Assembly (NCBI RefSeq): GCF_000193495.2
Contig: NZ_AP023410.1
Coordinates: 2,046,001 to 2,110,000 of the forward strand
Length of the DNA: 64,000 bases
Direction of reading: 5' to 3'
Source: Acetobacter aceti NBRC 14818
GTDB lineage: Bacteria > Pseudomonadota > Alphaproteobacteria > Acetobacterales > Acetobacteraceae
Shown here piece after piece: positions 45,058 through 55,292 of this stretch. A program made the position numbers and the translations under genes. A model generated the notes under the pieces. That model was given only the letters and a program-made list of their open reading frames with translations. It had not been told where the DNA came from and made no database searches. The first letter of the stretch is position 1, and every line of letters starts with the position of its first letter.

Positions 45058-46253
45058 GACGCATCCCCCACAACCGCGCGCTCACGTCGGGACACAAATG
45101 GCAGAACGACAAGAAAATGGAAGAAGTAAAACACCGTCGCGCATCGGCCGATAATCAGCCAACCGCCCTCCATGTGATGCTGTCCGGCCAGACCCAGCGC
45201 CACGAACGCGGCAACGAGCAGGATCATGGACAGGCGGATGAGCGGTCTTTGTCGGGCGGATCTCACAGGGGACGTATCGAGCCAAGGCACAAGGAACAGC
45301 ACCACCACAGCACCGACCGAAGCCACGAGACCGCCGAACTTGAACGGAATTGCCTGAAGCATTCCGAAAAAGGGCAGGAAATACCATTCCGGTTCGATAT
45401 TGGTCGGTGTATGCAATGGATTGGCGGGACGATAATTTGCTGATTCTGTCACAAGATCTGGAAACAGAAACATCACCGCAGTCAGCACGATAGCAAAAAC
45501 CGCCACTCCGAAGGCATCCTTGATCGCGAAATAGGGTGAGAAAGGCAGACTTCCCTTCCGGTCCGGCTCAACCCCGCTCGGATTTCCGGAACCAGCAACA
45601 TGCACGCCCGCCACATGCAGACCGACCACGGCAACAATCGCAAATGCCAGTGTAAAATGCAGCACGAAAAGATGGTGCAGCGTGCCGTCGCCCGGCTGGC
45701 TTCCATCAAGAAACACACGCTCCGTAAACGGCCCGATCACGGGAATGGACGCCAGCGCCTTTCCGGCAATATCCGCGCCCCAGTAGGACATCTGCCCCCA
45801 TGGCAGGACATATCCGGCAAAGGCGGTGATCATGGTCATCACCAGCAGTAGCAGACCGAGCAGCCACACCAGTTCACGCGGCTTCTTGTAAGAGCCGTAA
45901 TACAGGCCACGAAACAGATGCAGATAAAGTGCGCCGAGAAACAGGCTCGCGCCCGCCATATGCATTGACCGCAGCAGCCAACCGGATGGCACGCGCCGCT
46001 CGATCGCCTCAATGGATGCGAATGCTCCTGCTACTGTCGGCGTGTAATTCATGGCCAGCACGAGACCGGATAGCAGCATTAGCACGAGAACCGCCGACAG
46101 CATGGCCCCCACGGTCCAGAGCATGCTGGCCGAACGCGGCATCGGAAAAGAACGGAACTGGGTGGTGAGAAAACGCCTGACAGGCAGACGGCTGTCGAGC
46201 CAGTCCTGTTTGCTTCCGTCGTTCTCCCTGTCGCTGGACGACGAACCTGTCAT
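45054..46253 (-). CDS. petB: Cytochrome b (bc1 complex)
   Basis: This membrane subunit with the two b hemes and both quinone sites has 399 residues from the ATG at 46253. Signatures include HMAGASLFLGALYLHLFRG, the GYVLPWGQMSYWGA stretch of the Qo site, HHLFVLHF with heme ligands, and EPEWYFLPFF (PEWY motif). The usual upstream partner petA (Rieske protein) is not present; 175 bp upstream lies an IS element. Confidence 0.95.
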   Translation of the reverse strand: MTGSSSSDRENDGSKQDWLDSRLPVRRFLTTQFRSFPMPRSASMLWTVGAMLSAVLVLMLLSGLVLAMNYTPTVAGAFASIEAIERRVPSGWLLRSMHMAGASLFLGALYLHLFRGLYYGSYKKPRELVWLLGLLLLVMTMITAFAGYVLPWGQMSYWGADIAGKALASIPVIGPFTERVFLDGSQPGDGTLHHLFVLHFTLAFAIVAVVGLHVAGVHVAGSGNPSGVEPDRKGSLPFSPYFAIKDAFGVAVFAIVLTAVMFLFPDLVTESANYRPANPLHTPTNIEPEWYFLPFFGMLQAIPFKFGGLVASVGAVVVLFLVPWLDTSPVRSARQRPLIRLSMILLVAAFVALGLAGQHHMEGGWLIIGRCATVFYFFHFLVVLPFVSRRERAVVGDAS

Positions 46254-46428
46254 GCGGCGTTCCCCTGCTTCCCTGCGCACACATCTAATTCAGTTGGCGC
46301 GACAGGTCCACGGAGAGGGAAGACAGAGTGAGGGTTTTAAGAGAAGATTCTCCGTTGCAGGCGGAGAAGATTTGTCGGCTACTCTCAAGCCATCATCTAT
46401 CTTTAGATAGCGCAATCAAAAAACATTA

Positions 46429-47282
46429 GGGCATGTCATCAGTTAATTCCGATGATGGCGGAGACGAGTTGAACGGCAGTGAAGAAGGTTGACTTCAGCT
46501 TGTCGTAGCGTGTTGCAATGCCTCTGATCTGCTTCAGTCTGGCGAAGAAGCGTTCAATGATGTTTCTGTTTTTGTAGAGCTGGAAGCTGATTTTCCGTGG
46601 ATCGCGTCGATTTTTCCTTGAAGGGATAACCGGTACGATCTGCCGTTCTTCGATCTTTTTGATAAGCGGATCAGCATCATAAGCCTTGTCGGCGATAAAA
46701 GCTGCAGGATCGACTTCATCCAGCAGGGGGCTGCTTCTGTGATGTCCGCTCTCTGCCCGGGCGTCAGGGAAAGCGCCACCGCCTTTCCTGCGGCGTCGAC
46801 AATGGCGTAGATTTTCGAAGTCAGTCCGCCACGGGATCGCCCGATAGCCTGATCCATGCCCCTTTTTTAAGCGCCCCCGCACTGTGCTGGTGCGCCCGGA
46901 CAATCGTGCTGTCGATCATCATGTAGTCGTTGTCGCGATCGGCGGCCAGATGCCGGAAAATCCATTCGATCACGCCGCCTTCGCACCAGCGACTCAACCG
47001 TCGGTGGACGTTTTTCCAGTCACCAAAACGGACAGGCGGGTCACGCCGGGGAATGCCGGCACGGTAACGATACAGAACCGCTTCCACTAACAGACGGTTA
47101 TCGGCAGCCATTCCGCCAACATGGCCTTCGCGCCCCGGGAGGAGATCCTTTATCCGTTCCCACTGGCTGTCACTCAGGCCATATCGACGCATTCATTCTC
47201 TCCCTGAAAACAGAGAGAAAACTTCACAGATCAAACGGAAGTACAAGCCTCATAGCGCCAGATACTGACTGACGACATGCTC
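46429..47282 (-). mobile_element. IS5-family insertion sequence (damaged)
   Basis: The ends are imperfect inverted repeats. The left reads GGGCATGTCATCAGT and the right, on the minus strand, reads GAGCATGTCGTCAGT; both are flanked by TTA/TAA. A clean direct target duplication is not seen (TTA left, TAA right). About 854 bp, it carries one transposase broken over three frames. The size and protein type match the IS1031/IS427-like branch of IS5 elements common in acetic acid bacteria. It stops 7 bp after the heme monooxygenase gene. Confidence 0.85.
46439..47192 (-). pseudogene. IS5-family transposase, two frame breaks
   Basis: The first frame (47192-46821) gives the N-half with the DDE Asp region MMIDSTIVRAH. 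At the A6 run 46863-46868 the reading must slip to a second frame (MDQAIGRSRGGLTSKIYAIVD); this is a normal programmed site in such elements. A second break lies at the five-G run 46726-46730: six bases would join the second frame to the C-half (LLDEVDPAAFIADKAYDAD, then ERFFARLKQIRGIATRYDKL). This break is probably inactivating. Confidence 0.85.
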
Positions 47283-47289
47283 TAAGCTT

Positions 47290-48333
47290 TTACACAGGCT
47301 GGATACCAGTTGATAACGACGCACCATCGTCATATGGACGCAAAAACTCGACAACGGTGGAACGATAAAGATCCAGCCCCTTATAGGAAGCCAGCGCCGG
47401 ATCAAGATCACGCAGCACACGATGCAGACGCTTCCGCCACTTCGGCACTGTCATGATGTCCTTTATCGGCAGCAGATAGCAGCGGATCGCAAAGAGGATC
47501 GCATTTGAACGCGGCAGACGATAAAGCGTCTGAAGCTCCACACGCAGATGCACTTTTTCCGCCACGTTTTCAGGCGTGACTGATGCGCGGTCCTCTCCCC
47601 AGATCATGTAATTTTCCGGCGACGTATCAAGTCTGGGATTGATCGTCATAGTCCAGTTCAGACGCCTGACGGGTCGTCCATACTGAAGCATCAGCAGAAA
47701 CCTGAGACCACGATCGAAGATTCCCATTTCGGAAGCCTTGGGGACTGGCGCATGCCACTGGCGAAAGGACATGCCCATATCGAATTTCAGAGACCAGTCC
47801 GCCTGCGACGTAACCATGCCACCGTCCATCCACAGATCGTTCTCACGCTGGTCATGGAGCGTAAAATCTCCCTGCATCTGTCGCGCCATGTATTCGAAAG
47901 GCGCCTGCGGAAGAGTGGCCTCATCGCCGAACACGAAAGACTGGCTGATGTTCAAAAGATGATTTTCCCAGAGCCAGTCATTGCCCTCTTTTTTCAGGGT
48001 AAAATGCTCGGGATAGTCTGTTGACAGACTGTCCATTCCCAATTCGAGAAAATCCCATTCCGCATCGCGCATATGCGGCAACACCATGCAGCGTTTGGGA
48101 TCTTCTGCAAGAATACGCGCTTTCTCGGCGCACTCGCCAACATAATGCTCATCGACATCGAATGTGTGACTCATGGCGTCCACCGGACCACCACGCACAT
48201 GCGGTTCGACATTCATCGAATACATGTAGCTGTCTTCCGGAAATGGAAAGGGAAACCGGAGAATGGTTTCCGCACTGTTTTCGACATGGAAGGGAGGACG
48301 GTAACTATCCCGGACATGCGTCTGGCCGCTCAT
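47290..48333 (-). CDS. Dimethylamine monooxygenase heme subunit (DUF3445)
   Basis: This 347-residue DUF3445 protein belongs to the heme-dependent oxidative N-demethylase family. With the reductase and small subunit next to it, it makes the three-part Dmm complex (about 40, 35 and 20 kDa by length), which takes dimethylamine to methylamine and formaldehyde using NADPH and oxygen. His residues that could hold heme are seen, but no c-type motif. It is the last gene of the tdm-tmm-dmm run, starting 12 bp after the reductase stop; an IS element follows its stop within 8 bp. Confidence 0.85.
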   Translation of the reverse strand: MSGQTHVRDSYRPPFHVENSAETILRFPFPFPEDSYMYSMNVEPHVRGGPVDAMSHTFDVDEHYVGECAEKARILAEDPKRCMVLPHMRDAEWDFLELGMDSLSTDYPEHFTLKKEGNDWLWENHLLNISQSFVFGDEATLPQAPFEYMARQMQGDFTLHDQRENDLWMDGGMVTSQADWSLKFDMGMSFRQWHAPVPKASEMGIFDRGLRFLLMLQYGRPVRRLNWTMTINPRLDTSPENYMIWGEDRASVTPENVAEKVHLRVELQTLYRLPRSNAILFAIRCYLLPIKDIMTVPKWRKRLHRVLRDLDPALASYKGLDLYRSTVVEFLRPYDDGASLSTGIQPV

Positions 48334-48344
48334 GACTGGTCTCC

Positions 48345-49295
48345 TTAAAGATCAAGAGTGAGCGTGTCCGTTTTCGCACGGGACACACAGGTAAGAATGA
48401 CATTGCCCGAGGCGCGTTCCGCCTCCGTAAGCACGTGGTCACGATGGTCCGGCTGCCCATCGAGCACAGTCACGGCACAGGCGCCACAGGCGCCGCCACG
48501 GCACATGCAGGGCGCGTCCACATCTGCCTGCTCCAGAGCTTCCAGCAGCGTCTCATCCGCCTTGACCGCTATCTTGCGGCCACTACGGGCAAGAATGACC
48601 TCAAACGGCCTTCCGCCTTCCGGCACGAAGAAATGTTCGGAATGTACTTTCCCCGGAGCGAAACCACACCGATGCGTGGTTTCTTCCACCCATTTCATGA
48701 ACCCTTCAGGTCCGCAGAAATAGACATGAGTCGCAATCGCCTCATCCTGCAGCCAGTCGGCAAGACCTACTTCGGAGGGCAATGCGGTATGCACGGAAAC
48801 CCGTGCCTGATCCTGTTCGGCCAGCAATGCTTCAAAAGCCGAACGCTCTTCCGCACGGCAGAAATGATGCAGTGTGTAATCCGCCCCGATGGAACGCAGT
48901 TTTCTCAGATAGGAAAGAAAGGGAGTGATTCCAATGCCCGCGGAAAGAAGCAGGTGACGCCGTGCTGTTTTCACAATCGGAAAGAGGTTCGCTACACTTC
49001 CGACCCACACGGGCAGTCCAGATCGCCCTTTTTCGTGCAGGAACCGCGAGCCACCCCGTGACTGCGGCGCCAGACGGACAATCACCGTCAGTTCCCGACC
49101 GTCCTCCGAACGTTCCACGATGGAATAGGCATTCTTGTAGACCTTTTCACCATCCCCGAATTCAAGGGCGGCATAACTTCCCGGTGAGACAGGTGGAAAT
49201 ATCTGCTTCTCCTTACGGAGCACGAACCGTCGCAATGTCGGCGTCAGACCTTCAACACGCTCAATGAACGCCGGGAAACCCATTCGTTCAGCCAT
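48345..49295 (-). CDS. Dimethylamine monooxygenase reductase (FMN, 2Fe-2S)
   Basis: This 316-residue PDR/VanB-type reductase has an N-terminal flavin-binding barrel, an NAD(P) domain (about 105-215) with LLSAGIGITPFLSYL, and a C-terminal plant-type ferredoxin domain with the cluster cysteines in CMCRGGACGAC plus a later Cys in LTCVSR. It passes electrons from NAD(P)H to the heme subunit. The start lies inside the end of the small-subunit gene (8-bp overlap). Confidence 0.9.
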   Translation of the reverse strand: MAERMGFPAFIERVEGLTPTLRRFVLRKEKQIFPPVSPGSYAALEFGDGEKVYKNAYSIVERSEDGRELTVIVRLAPQSRGGSRFLHEKGRSGLPVWVGSVANLFPIVKTARRHLLLSAGIGITPFLSYLRKLRSIGADYTLHHFCRAEERSAFEALLAEQDQARVSVHTALPSEVGLADWLQDEAIATHVYFCGPEGFMKWVEETTHRCGFAPGKVHSEHFFVPEGGRPFEVILARSGRKIAVKADETLLEALEQADVDAPCMCRGGACGACAVTVLDGQPDHRDHVLTEAERASGNVILTCVSRAKTDTLTLDL

Positions 49296-49833
49296 GAGTC
49301 GCCGCCTCCATCGCCTCGATCACCACCGCCGGTTCGCCCGCTCCCATGTAAGCGCCAAGAGCACGGGAATAATGATTGCGGACAGACAGTTCCGTGGCGC
49401 ATCCCTGACACACCAGCGTATCACCACTCACCCCGTCATGAAGCGTATCGCAATGCACGCAGAACACTCGTCGTTCGGAACCAGCAGGCTCACCAAGAAA
49501 GATTTCCCCGCTACACAGACCTGCGTCATCCGCGACTTTCGTCACCTGGGCGAGAAAGGTCGGCCGCCCAGCCGCATACAGCCGGAGCCCTACCTTTTCA
49601 CGAACCAGACGATATGCGAGCCTTTCCAGAAGGTCCGCGGCGGAACGCATCCGCACATCGCATGTGTCTGGCTCAGCTTTTACCAGACTACTATGCTCGA
49701 TAGTCCAGACCTCGAACACGGCAGGCCGTTCACCTTCCGGAAATGCCAGTGTCGCGTTTTCACGGACAAACAGGTGGCGTCGTCCATCAGGATCAAAGGT
49801 CAGAGGCCGGTACGGAAGCTCACTTGTTCCCAT
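49288..49833 (-). CDS. Dimethylamine monooxygenase small subunit (DmmA-like)
   Basis: This 181-residue protein of the dimethylamine monooxygenase subunit family has a C-terminal four-cysteine knuckle, CVHCDTLH then CQGC, that should bind zinc or iron. The N-terminal half has no known motif. It lies between the GcvT-like gene (43 bp away) and the reductase gene (overlap), matching dmm clusters. Subunit letters differ between authors, so no symbol is given. Confidence 0.82.
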   Translation of the reverse strand: MGTSELPYRPLTFDPDGRRHLFVRENATLAFPEGERPAVFEVWTIEHSSLVKAEPDTCDVRMRSAADLLERLAYRLVREKVGLRLYAAGRPTFLAQVTKVADDAGLCSGEIFLGEPAGSERRVFCVHCDTLHDGVSGDTLVCQGCATELSVRNHYSRALGAYMGAGEPAVVIEAMEAATHG

Positions 49834-49876
49834 AAGACCTTTTTCCTTTCCAACAGAGTCATGGCAGGATGGAACG

Positions 49877-51010
49877 TCACCCCTTGATCGTCCGCTTCTT
49901 TTTTTCGGGATCGTCGAATGGCAGCGTATGGGTCACACCCGGCAGTTCCGTGTCTTCGGAACGCACCACGATACGTTTCCCCGGTGTGGCATAAGGCACG
50001 TCCATCCGCGCCAGCGCCATCGATTTTCCCGTCAGTTTCGAGACCATGGCGCAGGTGACAACGCCAACCTTGCGTTCACCATCATAGACAGCCGCCCCCT
50101 CCCTGGCCGCGACATCACCATCCAGCAGCAAACCAAAAATCTTGAAACGCTCTTTTCCCTTGAGAGCGAAGTGTGCCGAGGCGCCACGGAAATGCGTCTT
50201 GCCGGGGCTGACGGTAAAGTTCAGGCCCAGTTCCCACAACGTGTCACCAGCCAGTTCCTGTTCAAATGGATACATTTCCGAATTGTCATAAGGATAGAAC
50301 AGAAGATAGCTTTCGACACGCAGCAGGTCGAGCGCGGTAAAGCAAACCGGCACGATACCATCACTCTTTCCGTCTTCCAGAATACTATCCCAGATCAGTG
50401 GCGCGTCCACACCCTTACAGAAGATCTCATACCCACGCTCTCCGGTGTAACCGGTGCGGGAGATCATGACCGGCGCACCGAAAAGTGTCGTCTGCATATG
50501 GTGAAAGTAGTTAAGCTGCCTGATTCCGGGGACATGACGCTCAAGAAAATCCACCGCCACCGGGCCCTGAAGCGACAGGTCATGCAGATCGTCATCGAAC
50601 AGCATCGCGGCGTTACGTCCTACAACTGCCTGCGAGAGCATCTCGTGCAACGACCCAGCTCCATGCACCACCATCCAGCTATTAGGCCCTGTACGATAGA
50701 GAACACAGTCGTCAATGAACTTGCCGGAATCATTGAGAGCAGTGGCGTAAACAGAACGCCCTGGAGTGACCTTCTGGAGATTTCTGCTTGTTGCATAATC
50801 AAGGATTGCTGTCGCATGCGGCCCAACAAGATGGATTTTCTTCAGGCCTGATACATCCATCAGGCCTGCCTTCGTACGAACAGCGACGTGATGATCCCGC
50901 ACATCAGTGGAATAACTCCAGGCCGTCGCCATGCCGTTCCAGTCTTCAAGACCGGAACCAAGAGCACGGTGACGATCGGCAAGGGTGCTTGAACGCCAGC
51001 TTGTGGTCAT
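49877..51010 (-). CDS. GcvT-like aminomethyltransferase (DmmD-type)
   Basis: This 377-residue protein has the folate-binding GCV_T fold: RNLQKVTPGRSVYATAL, then LSLQGPVAVDFLE, ISRTGYTGERGYEIF and the final GCV_T C-terminal barrel. Such proteins accept one-carbon units on tetrahydrofolate. In dmm clusters this partner (called DmmD in some papers) is expected to capture formaldehyde released by demethylation. It is the second GcvT-fold gene here, the other being the C-terminal half of Tdm. Confidence 0.85.
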   Translation of the reverse strand: MTTSWRSSTLADRHRALGSGLEDWNGMATAWSYSTDVRDHHVAVRTKAGLMDVSGLKKIHLVGPHATAILDYATSRNLQKVTPGRSVYATALNDSGKFIDDCVLYRTGPNSWMVVHGAGSLHEMLSQAVVGRNAAMLFDDDLHDLSLQGPVAVDFLERHVPGIRQLNYFHHMQTTLFGAPVMISRTGYTGERGYEIFCKGVDAPLIWDSILEDGKSDGIVPVCFTALDLLRVESYLLFYPYDNSEMYPFEQELAGDTLWELGLNFTVSPGKTHFRGASAHFALKGKERFKIFGLLLDGDVAAREGAAVYDGERKVGVVTCAMVSKLTGKSMALARMDVPYATPGKRIVVRSEDTELPGVTHTLPFDDPEKKKRTIKG

Positions 51011-51201
51011 GTTTGCAGCTTCTCCCGGCTCACCGAGCCTTCACTTCGAATTGATATCGCAACAAATATCATAAGGAAAATCATGCGGTCCGATTGCATT
51101 ATCGGATATATAAGTTTTCCTTAGAACGAGAACTTCATTGAAACAAAAACGTTCTTTCAAAGATTCTCAGGGCACCAGCCGAGCTGATGTCCTGAATCAT
51201 G

Positions 51202-52578
51202 TCAACCCGCGCTGACCTTGCGTTGGGGTTCGGCCACAGGCGCGAGAAAAGCCTCAAGAGAATCGTCAAGAGCCTTCATCCATACCGTATGGTGCGGGGG
51301 CGCCATTGTGCCAGTCAGGACGGACGGATAGCTGCGGTCTCTGAAGGTCATGATACCGTCAACCTTGTCGTGCTTCCATTCCTTGAATATCTCCGCCACC
51401 TTATCGAGATCAAACGGCGGATAGTCAGTATATTTCATCAGATCGCGTACATAATCCGTCTGAAAATCGATTTCCTGATAGGCGTCTTCAAGCGCCTCTT
51501 CACGCTTGCGCCACACATGCGTATCCGCCGTCATGTCCGCCGCCGTGGGCAATGCAATGCGTCCCATAATCACATCACGGGCAAACCAGGCCTGGGCATC
51601 AAACATGTTGAATGTGTAGTACTGATCCTGCATCCCGAGATAAAGCAGCTTCGGGTTATCAATCCAGCAGACACCCTTGTACAGATCCAGCGGATACAGA
51701 CGGTTATTTGTTTTCAGACGCAGGATATCAGGCAGGAAGGGAAAATGATGCTTGTAGCCGGTGCACAGAATGATGGCATCGACCTTGCGGGTTTTTCCAT
51801 CACTAAAATGCGCTATGTTTCCTTCCATTTTCTCAAGAAGAGGATGCTCCGAAAAATCCTCCGGCCAGTTGAAGCCCAGAGGGCGGGAGCGATAGGAGAA
51901 GATGATCGACTTCGCTCCGTATTTGTAACACTGGGAAGCGATATCTTCCGCAGAATACGAACTGCCGATCAGAAGAATGTCCTTGCCTGCAAATTCATTC
52001 GCATCCCGGAAATCATGGGCATGCAGAATACGGCCGGGAAACAGATCGAAGCCCGGAAAGCTCGGGACATTGGGGGTGGAGAAGTGACCGGAAGCACAGA
52101 GGACGTAATCAAAATATTCCGAATAAACGTGGCCGTTCGCAAGATCCTCGACTGTCACGATGAAGTGTTCCGCATCTGCGTCCCACTCCACATCCCTTAC
52201 CGGCGTGCTGTAACGCATGTCGCCCTGCAGATCATCACGCTTCATACGACCCAGAATGTAATCCAGAAGCACTGCACGAGGCGGATAGGACGGAATTGGA
52301 CGGCCAAAATGCTCCTCAAAGGAATAATCAGAGAATTCAAGTCCTTCCTTCGGACCGTTTGACCATAGAAAGCGATACATGCTGCCATGCACGGGCTCTC
52401 CATATTCATCGAGTCCAGTACGCCAGGTATAATTCCAGATACCGCCCGCTGATGACTGCTTCTCGAAACAGACGATGTCAGGAACATCATGTCCTTGCCT
52501 GCGCGCGGTGCTGAACGCTCTCAACGCTGCAAGTCCGCTTGGACCTGCTCCAATGACTGCTACCCGCTTTTTTGTCAT
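51202..52578 (-). CDS. tmm: Trimethylamine monooxygenase (FMO family)
   Basis: Tmm oxidises trimethylamine to TMAO with FAD, NADPH and oxygen. It has 458 residues, the normal length. The FAD motif GAGPSGL is at 11-17, and the NADPH motif GSSYSAED is near 207. The FMO fingerprint region [11 protein letters not shown] and the bacterial Tmm-like [20 protein letters not shown] are present. Many strings match my memory of Roseobacter and Methylocella Tmm. It lies between tdm (57 bp) and the dmm genes (191 bp). Confidence 0.93.
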   Translation of the reverse strand: MTKKRVAVIGAGPSGLAALRAFSTARRQGHDVPDIVCFEKQSSAGGIWNYTWRTGLDEYGEPVHGSMYRFLWSNGPKEGLEFSDYSFEEHFGRPIPSYPPRAVLLDYILGRMKRDDLQGDMRYSTPVRDVEWDADAEHFIVTVEDLANGHVYSEYFDYVLCASGHFSTPNVPSFPGFDLFPGRILHAHDFRDANEFAGKDILLIGSSYSAEDIASQCYKYGAKSIIFSYRSRPLGFNWPEDFSEHPLLEKMEGNIAHFSDGKTRKVDAIILCTGYKHHFPFLPDILRLKTNNRLYPLDLYKGVCWIDNPKLLYLGMQDQYYTFNMFDAQAWFARDVIMGRIALPTAADMTADTHVWRKREEALEDAYQEIDFQTDYVRDLMKYTDYPPFDLDKVAEIFKEWKHDKVDGIMTFRDRSYPSVLTGTMAPPHHTVWMKALDDSLEAFLAPVAEPQRKVSAG

Positions 52579-52635
52579 GGTCGTGGATGCTCCCTAATGG
52601 ACGATCAGGTTTGCAAACTTGTTTCTGGTTATATT

Positions 52636-54870
52636 TCAGGATCTGACCCGTGTTTTTTTCGGGTCATAAGCCGGAAAAGATGTAACCTTCACCGGTATTC
52701 TCTTTTGAAACCCGTCAAGTTTTCCAATTTCCAGTTCCTTTCCGATTTCCGCCACCGATACATCGACACGTGCGAGCGCAATGTTTTTTCCCAGAACGGG
52801 AGAGCTGCATGCGCTTGTCACGACACCGACCCTGGCCCGGCCTGAATAGACAGGATCTCCATGATCAAGCCTGTCGTTCATGTGACTTTCCAATCCGACC
52901 AAAGACTGCCGCGGATTTTCACGTCTCCGAATCAGAGCCTCACGACCGACATAATCCTCGACCTTGGCTGCAGGCACGGCAAAACCAATGCCTGCCTCGA
53001 ATGGATCCGTCTCCGGACAGAACTCGTAATTGGCAAAAGCCAGTCCGGCTTCAATGCGCAGCCAGTCGAGAGCCTCCAGCCCGAGAGGCACCATCCCTTT
53101 TGGTTTTCCAGCTTTCCAGATCGCATCCCACACGGCAGAAGCTTGCCGAGGGTGACACCAGATTTCATAACCAAGCTCTCCCGTGTAGCCGGTTCGTGAA
53201 ACCACAACAGGAATGCCTTCCGGCCCACCGATGCGTCCGATGGTGAACCGGAACCATTTCAGGGATTCGATGTCCGGCTGTGTTGGACAGGTCCAGACCA
53301 GTGGAGCCAGAATCTTCCGACTTTCCGGCCCTTGCACAGAAAGATTATGCAGCTGGTCCGTAGATGCACGAATACGGACATGCAGTCCTCGCTCATCAGC
53401 CAGCTTGCGGAGCCATTCACCGCAATAATCATCGCCACAGACAAGCCGGAACGCCTGCGACGCCAGACGGAACACGGTTGCATCATCCAGCATGCCTCCA
53501 TGCGGATAACACAACGCCGTATAGACCACCTGCCCTACGGCCAGCTTACGGATATCGCGTGTCACCGCTGTCTGGAGCAGCAGTTCGGCATCCGGACCTG
53601 TGATTTCGAACTTACGCAGAGCCGACAGATCCATTACGCAGGCTTTTGTCCGGCAGGCCCAGTATTCGGAAACCGGACCGTAGCCTTCAAAATAGGATGG
53701 CAGCCAGAAGCCTTTATATTCGACAAATTTCGCGCCGAGCGCTTCAAGGCGATCGTGGAAACCACTTTGGCGTGTCATGACAGGTGGAGATTCGGGTGTC
53801 ATGCGATGCGTCACCCCCTTCGGAAAACGGTTGCTCCGGTCGTAAATGCGGATGTGAATGTCGGTGGGCGTCCAGCCATTTGCGGACGTCACATCATCAG
53901 CGCACGATGAAGAGGCACAGACGAGATCCCTTTCCGCCCTGAGCAGCACATAGTCGCCGGGCCGGGACCACGGCTCCTCGCCCACGATCGTACCGCATTC
54001 GAGAACCTGCGTGTTGAAGAAGAAGTTGATGGCGGGCCACCCACTACGCGGACCAATTCCGTCCACTTCAAGCACCCTGTTGAAGTTTTCAGTGCAGTTG
54101 GCATGGCCGGGATAGCCACCATCATCATAATATTTAGCCGTGCAGGCCAGAAGGAATGCATCGTGGCGGCCCACCGTATCCTGCACGATCTCAATCATCG
54201 GCTGCATGTGTTCATTCAGAAACTTCGCATGCAGTCCCGGTGTCGGCATGGCGTTTCCCTGTACGGTCCGGGTGGCTGTCGCATCCAGCCCGCACTCCCT
54301 GCCCTCTTCCAGAGCCAGTGCATCGAACGCGAGAAAATCGGAACATTGCCGACCATCGACATCGATGATCTGGATGTAGTCACCCTTCCGGACACGGTAA
54401 CTCACAGCCGAGGCCGCTGGCACGTGGATCTCCTGCAGGACGGGTCCGAGTGAAGCAGGCAGTCGTGACGTGGCAGGGGCCGTATAAATCACTACATCCA
54501 CACGCCCGGGAGCATCGGAACTTTCAGGCAGCATATCTTCCGCAGGAACATCGACCACAATGTCTCCATCCCGCAGCACCGTGAAACTGACAATCTCTCC
54601 GGGCGCTGCTTCAGCGCCCAGCACGACAAAGGAAACTTCGTCTCCATCCAGAAACGCGGACAGTGCCTCGCTGGAAAAGGCAGGCGCGGTTTCTGCTCCC
54701 GAAGAGCATTCCAGTATACCCCGTTGAGCAAACACGACAGCTGCCTGCCCCCCATCGACGCCCAGAACTTCGAGACGCTCACCCGCGGTTACCGGAAACT
54801 TCCGGGCGCTGTCTCCACCGTTGATCCGATGGGAAGATCTTTTCGGAGCCTTCACAAGAAACGCAGTCAT
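52636..54870 (-). CDS. tdm: TMAO demethylase (DUF1989-GcvT fusion)
   Basis: Tdm cleaves TMAO to dimethylamine and formaldehyde. From ATG 54870 (GAGGG ribosome site) it has 744 residues. The N-terminal half is a DUF1989 domain with the zinc-type cysteines in QCSDFLAF, ACTAKYYDD and HANCTENF. The C-terminal half is a GCV_T domain (VVSRTGYTGELGYEIWCHP, GKNIALARVDV) that takes the formaldehyde to tetrahydrofolate. Fusion of the two domains is the known layout of this enzyme. It is divergent from the TMAO importer genes. Confidence 0.92.
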   Translation of the reverse strand: MTAFLVKAPKRSSHRINGGDSARKFPVTAGERLEVLGVDGGQAAVVFAQRGILECSSGAETAPAFSSEALSAFLDGDEVSFVVLGAEAAPGEIVSFTVLRDGDIVVDVPAEDMLPESSDAPGRVDVVIYTAPATSRLPASLGPVLQEIHVPAASAVSYRVRKGDYIQIIDVDGRQCSDFLAFDALALEEGRECGLDATATRTVQGNAMPTPGLHAKFLNEHMQPMIEIVQDTVGRHDAFLLACTAKYYDDGGYPGHANCTENFNRVLEVDGIGPRSGWPAINFFFNTQVLECGTIVGEEPWSRPGDYVLLRAERDLVCASSSCADDVTSANGWTPTDIHIRIYDRSNRFPKGVTHRMTPESPPVMTRQSGFHDRLEALGAKFVEYKGFWLPSYFEGYGPVSEYWACRTKACVMDLSALRKFEITGPDAELLLQTAVTRDIRKLAVGQVVYTALCYPHGGMLDDATVFRLASQAFRLVCGDDYCGEWLRKLADERGLHVRIRASTDQLHNLSVQGPESRKILAPLVWTCPTQPDIESLKWFRFTIGRIGGPEGIPVVVSRTGYTGELGYEIWCHPRQASAVWDAIWKAGKPKGMVPLGLEALDWLRIEAGLAFANYEFCPETDPFEAGIGFAVPAAKVEDYVGREALIRRRENPRQSLVGLESHMNDRLDHGDPVYSGRARVGVVTSACSSPVLGKNIALARVDVSVAEIGKELEIGKLDGFQKRIPVKVTSFPAYDPKKTRVRS

Positions 54871-55292
54871 GATCGTCGCCCTCGATACGTTTCTGATCTG
54901 AAACAAAAGCAAGCATGCGTCGGGGTTCATAACAATAGTGCCACTTGGCACCATTCACGCTAAACGGCAGAAGTATCCCTCTCTCATGTGAACGCAACCG
55001 CCACACTCCATTTTTTCGTTCTGCTGAAAAGAGCTTTTTAATAGAACAAACAAAGATCTTATTCAGGCGAACGACCGAATCCGTTTCGTTAAAAAAACAT
55101 GCATCACGACTTTCGTGTTTTTTCAATTTTTCCTTACATCATTGCTTTACAAGAGAAAAACACTTCATCACCCTTCGTGACCAGAAGAATTATCTAAGCC
55201 CGCATATAAATATATCTTATATATAAGAAATACCTGTTGCTGATTCTGGCTTGTGGTTACTAGGATTTGCCCAATATCGTTATGGAAATGAA
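54871..55292. other. divergent control region tdm / tmoX
   Basis: This gap of about 420 bp is AT-rich at 55000-55240. It contains an AT palindrome-like stretch near 55204-55228 (TATATAAG and related). It should carry the promoters of both the tdm-tmm-dmm and tmoXWV-eut runs. I see no site I can name with confidence. Confidence 0.4.

Noticed and set aside
46426-47285. TTA/TAA as a target-site duplication of the IS
   Set aside because: The two flanks are inverse, not direct, so they do not show a simple insertion.
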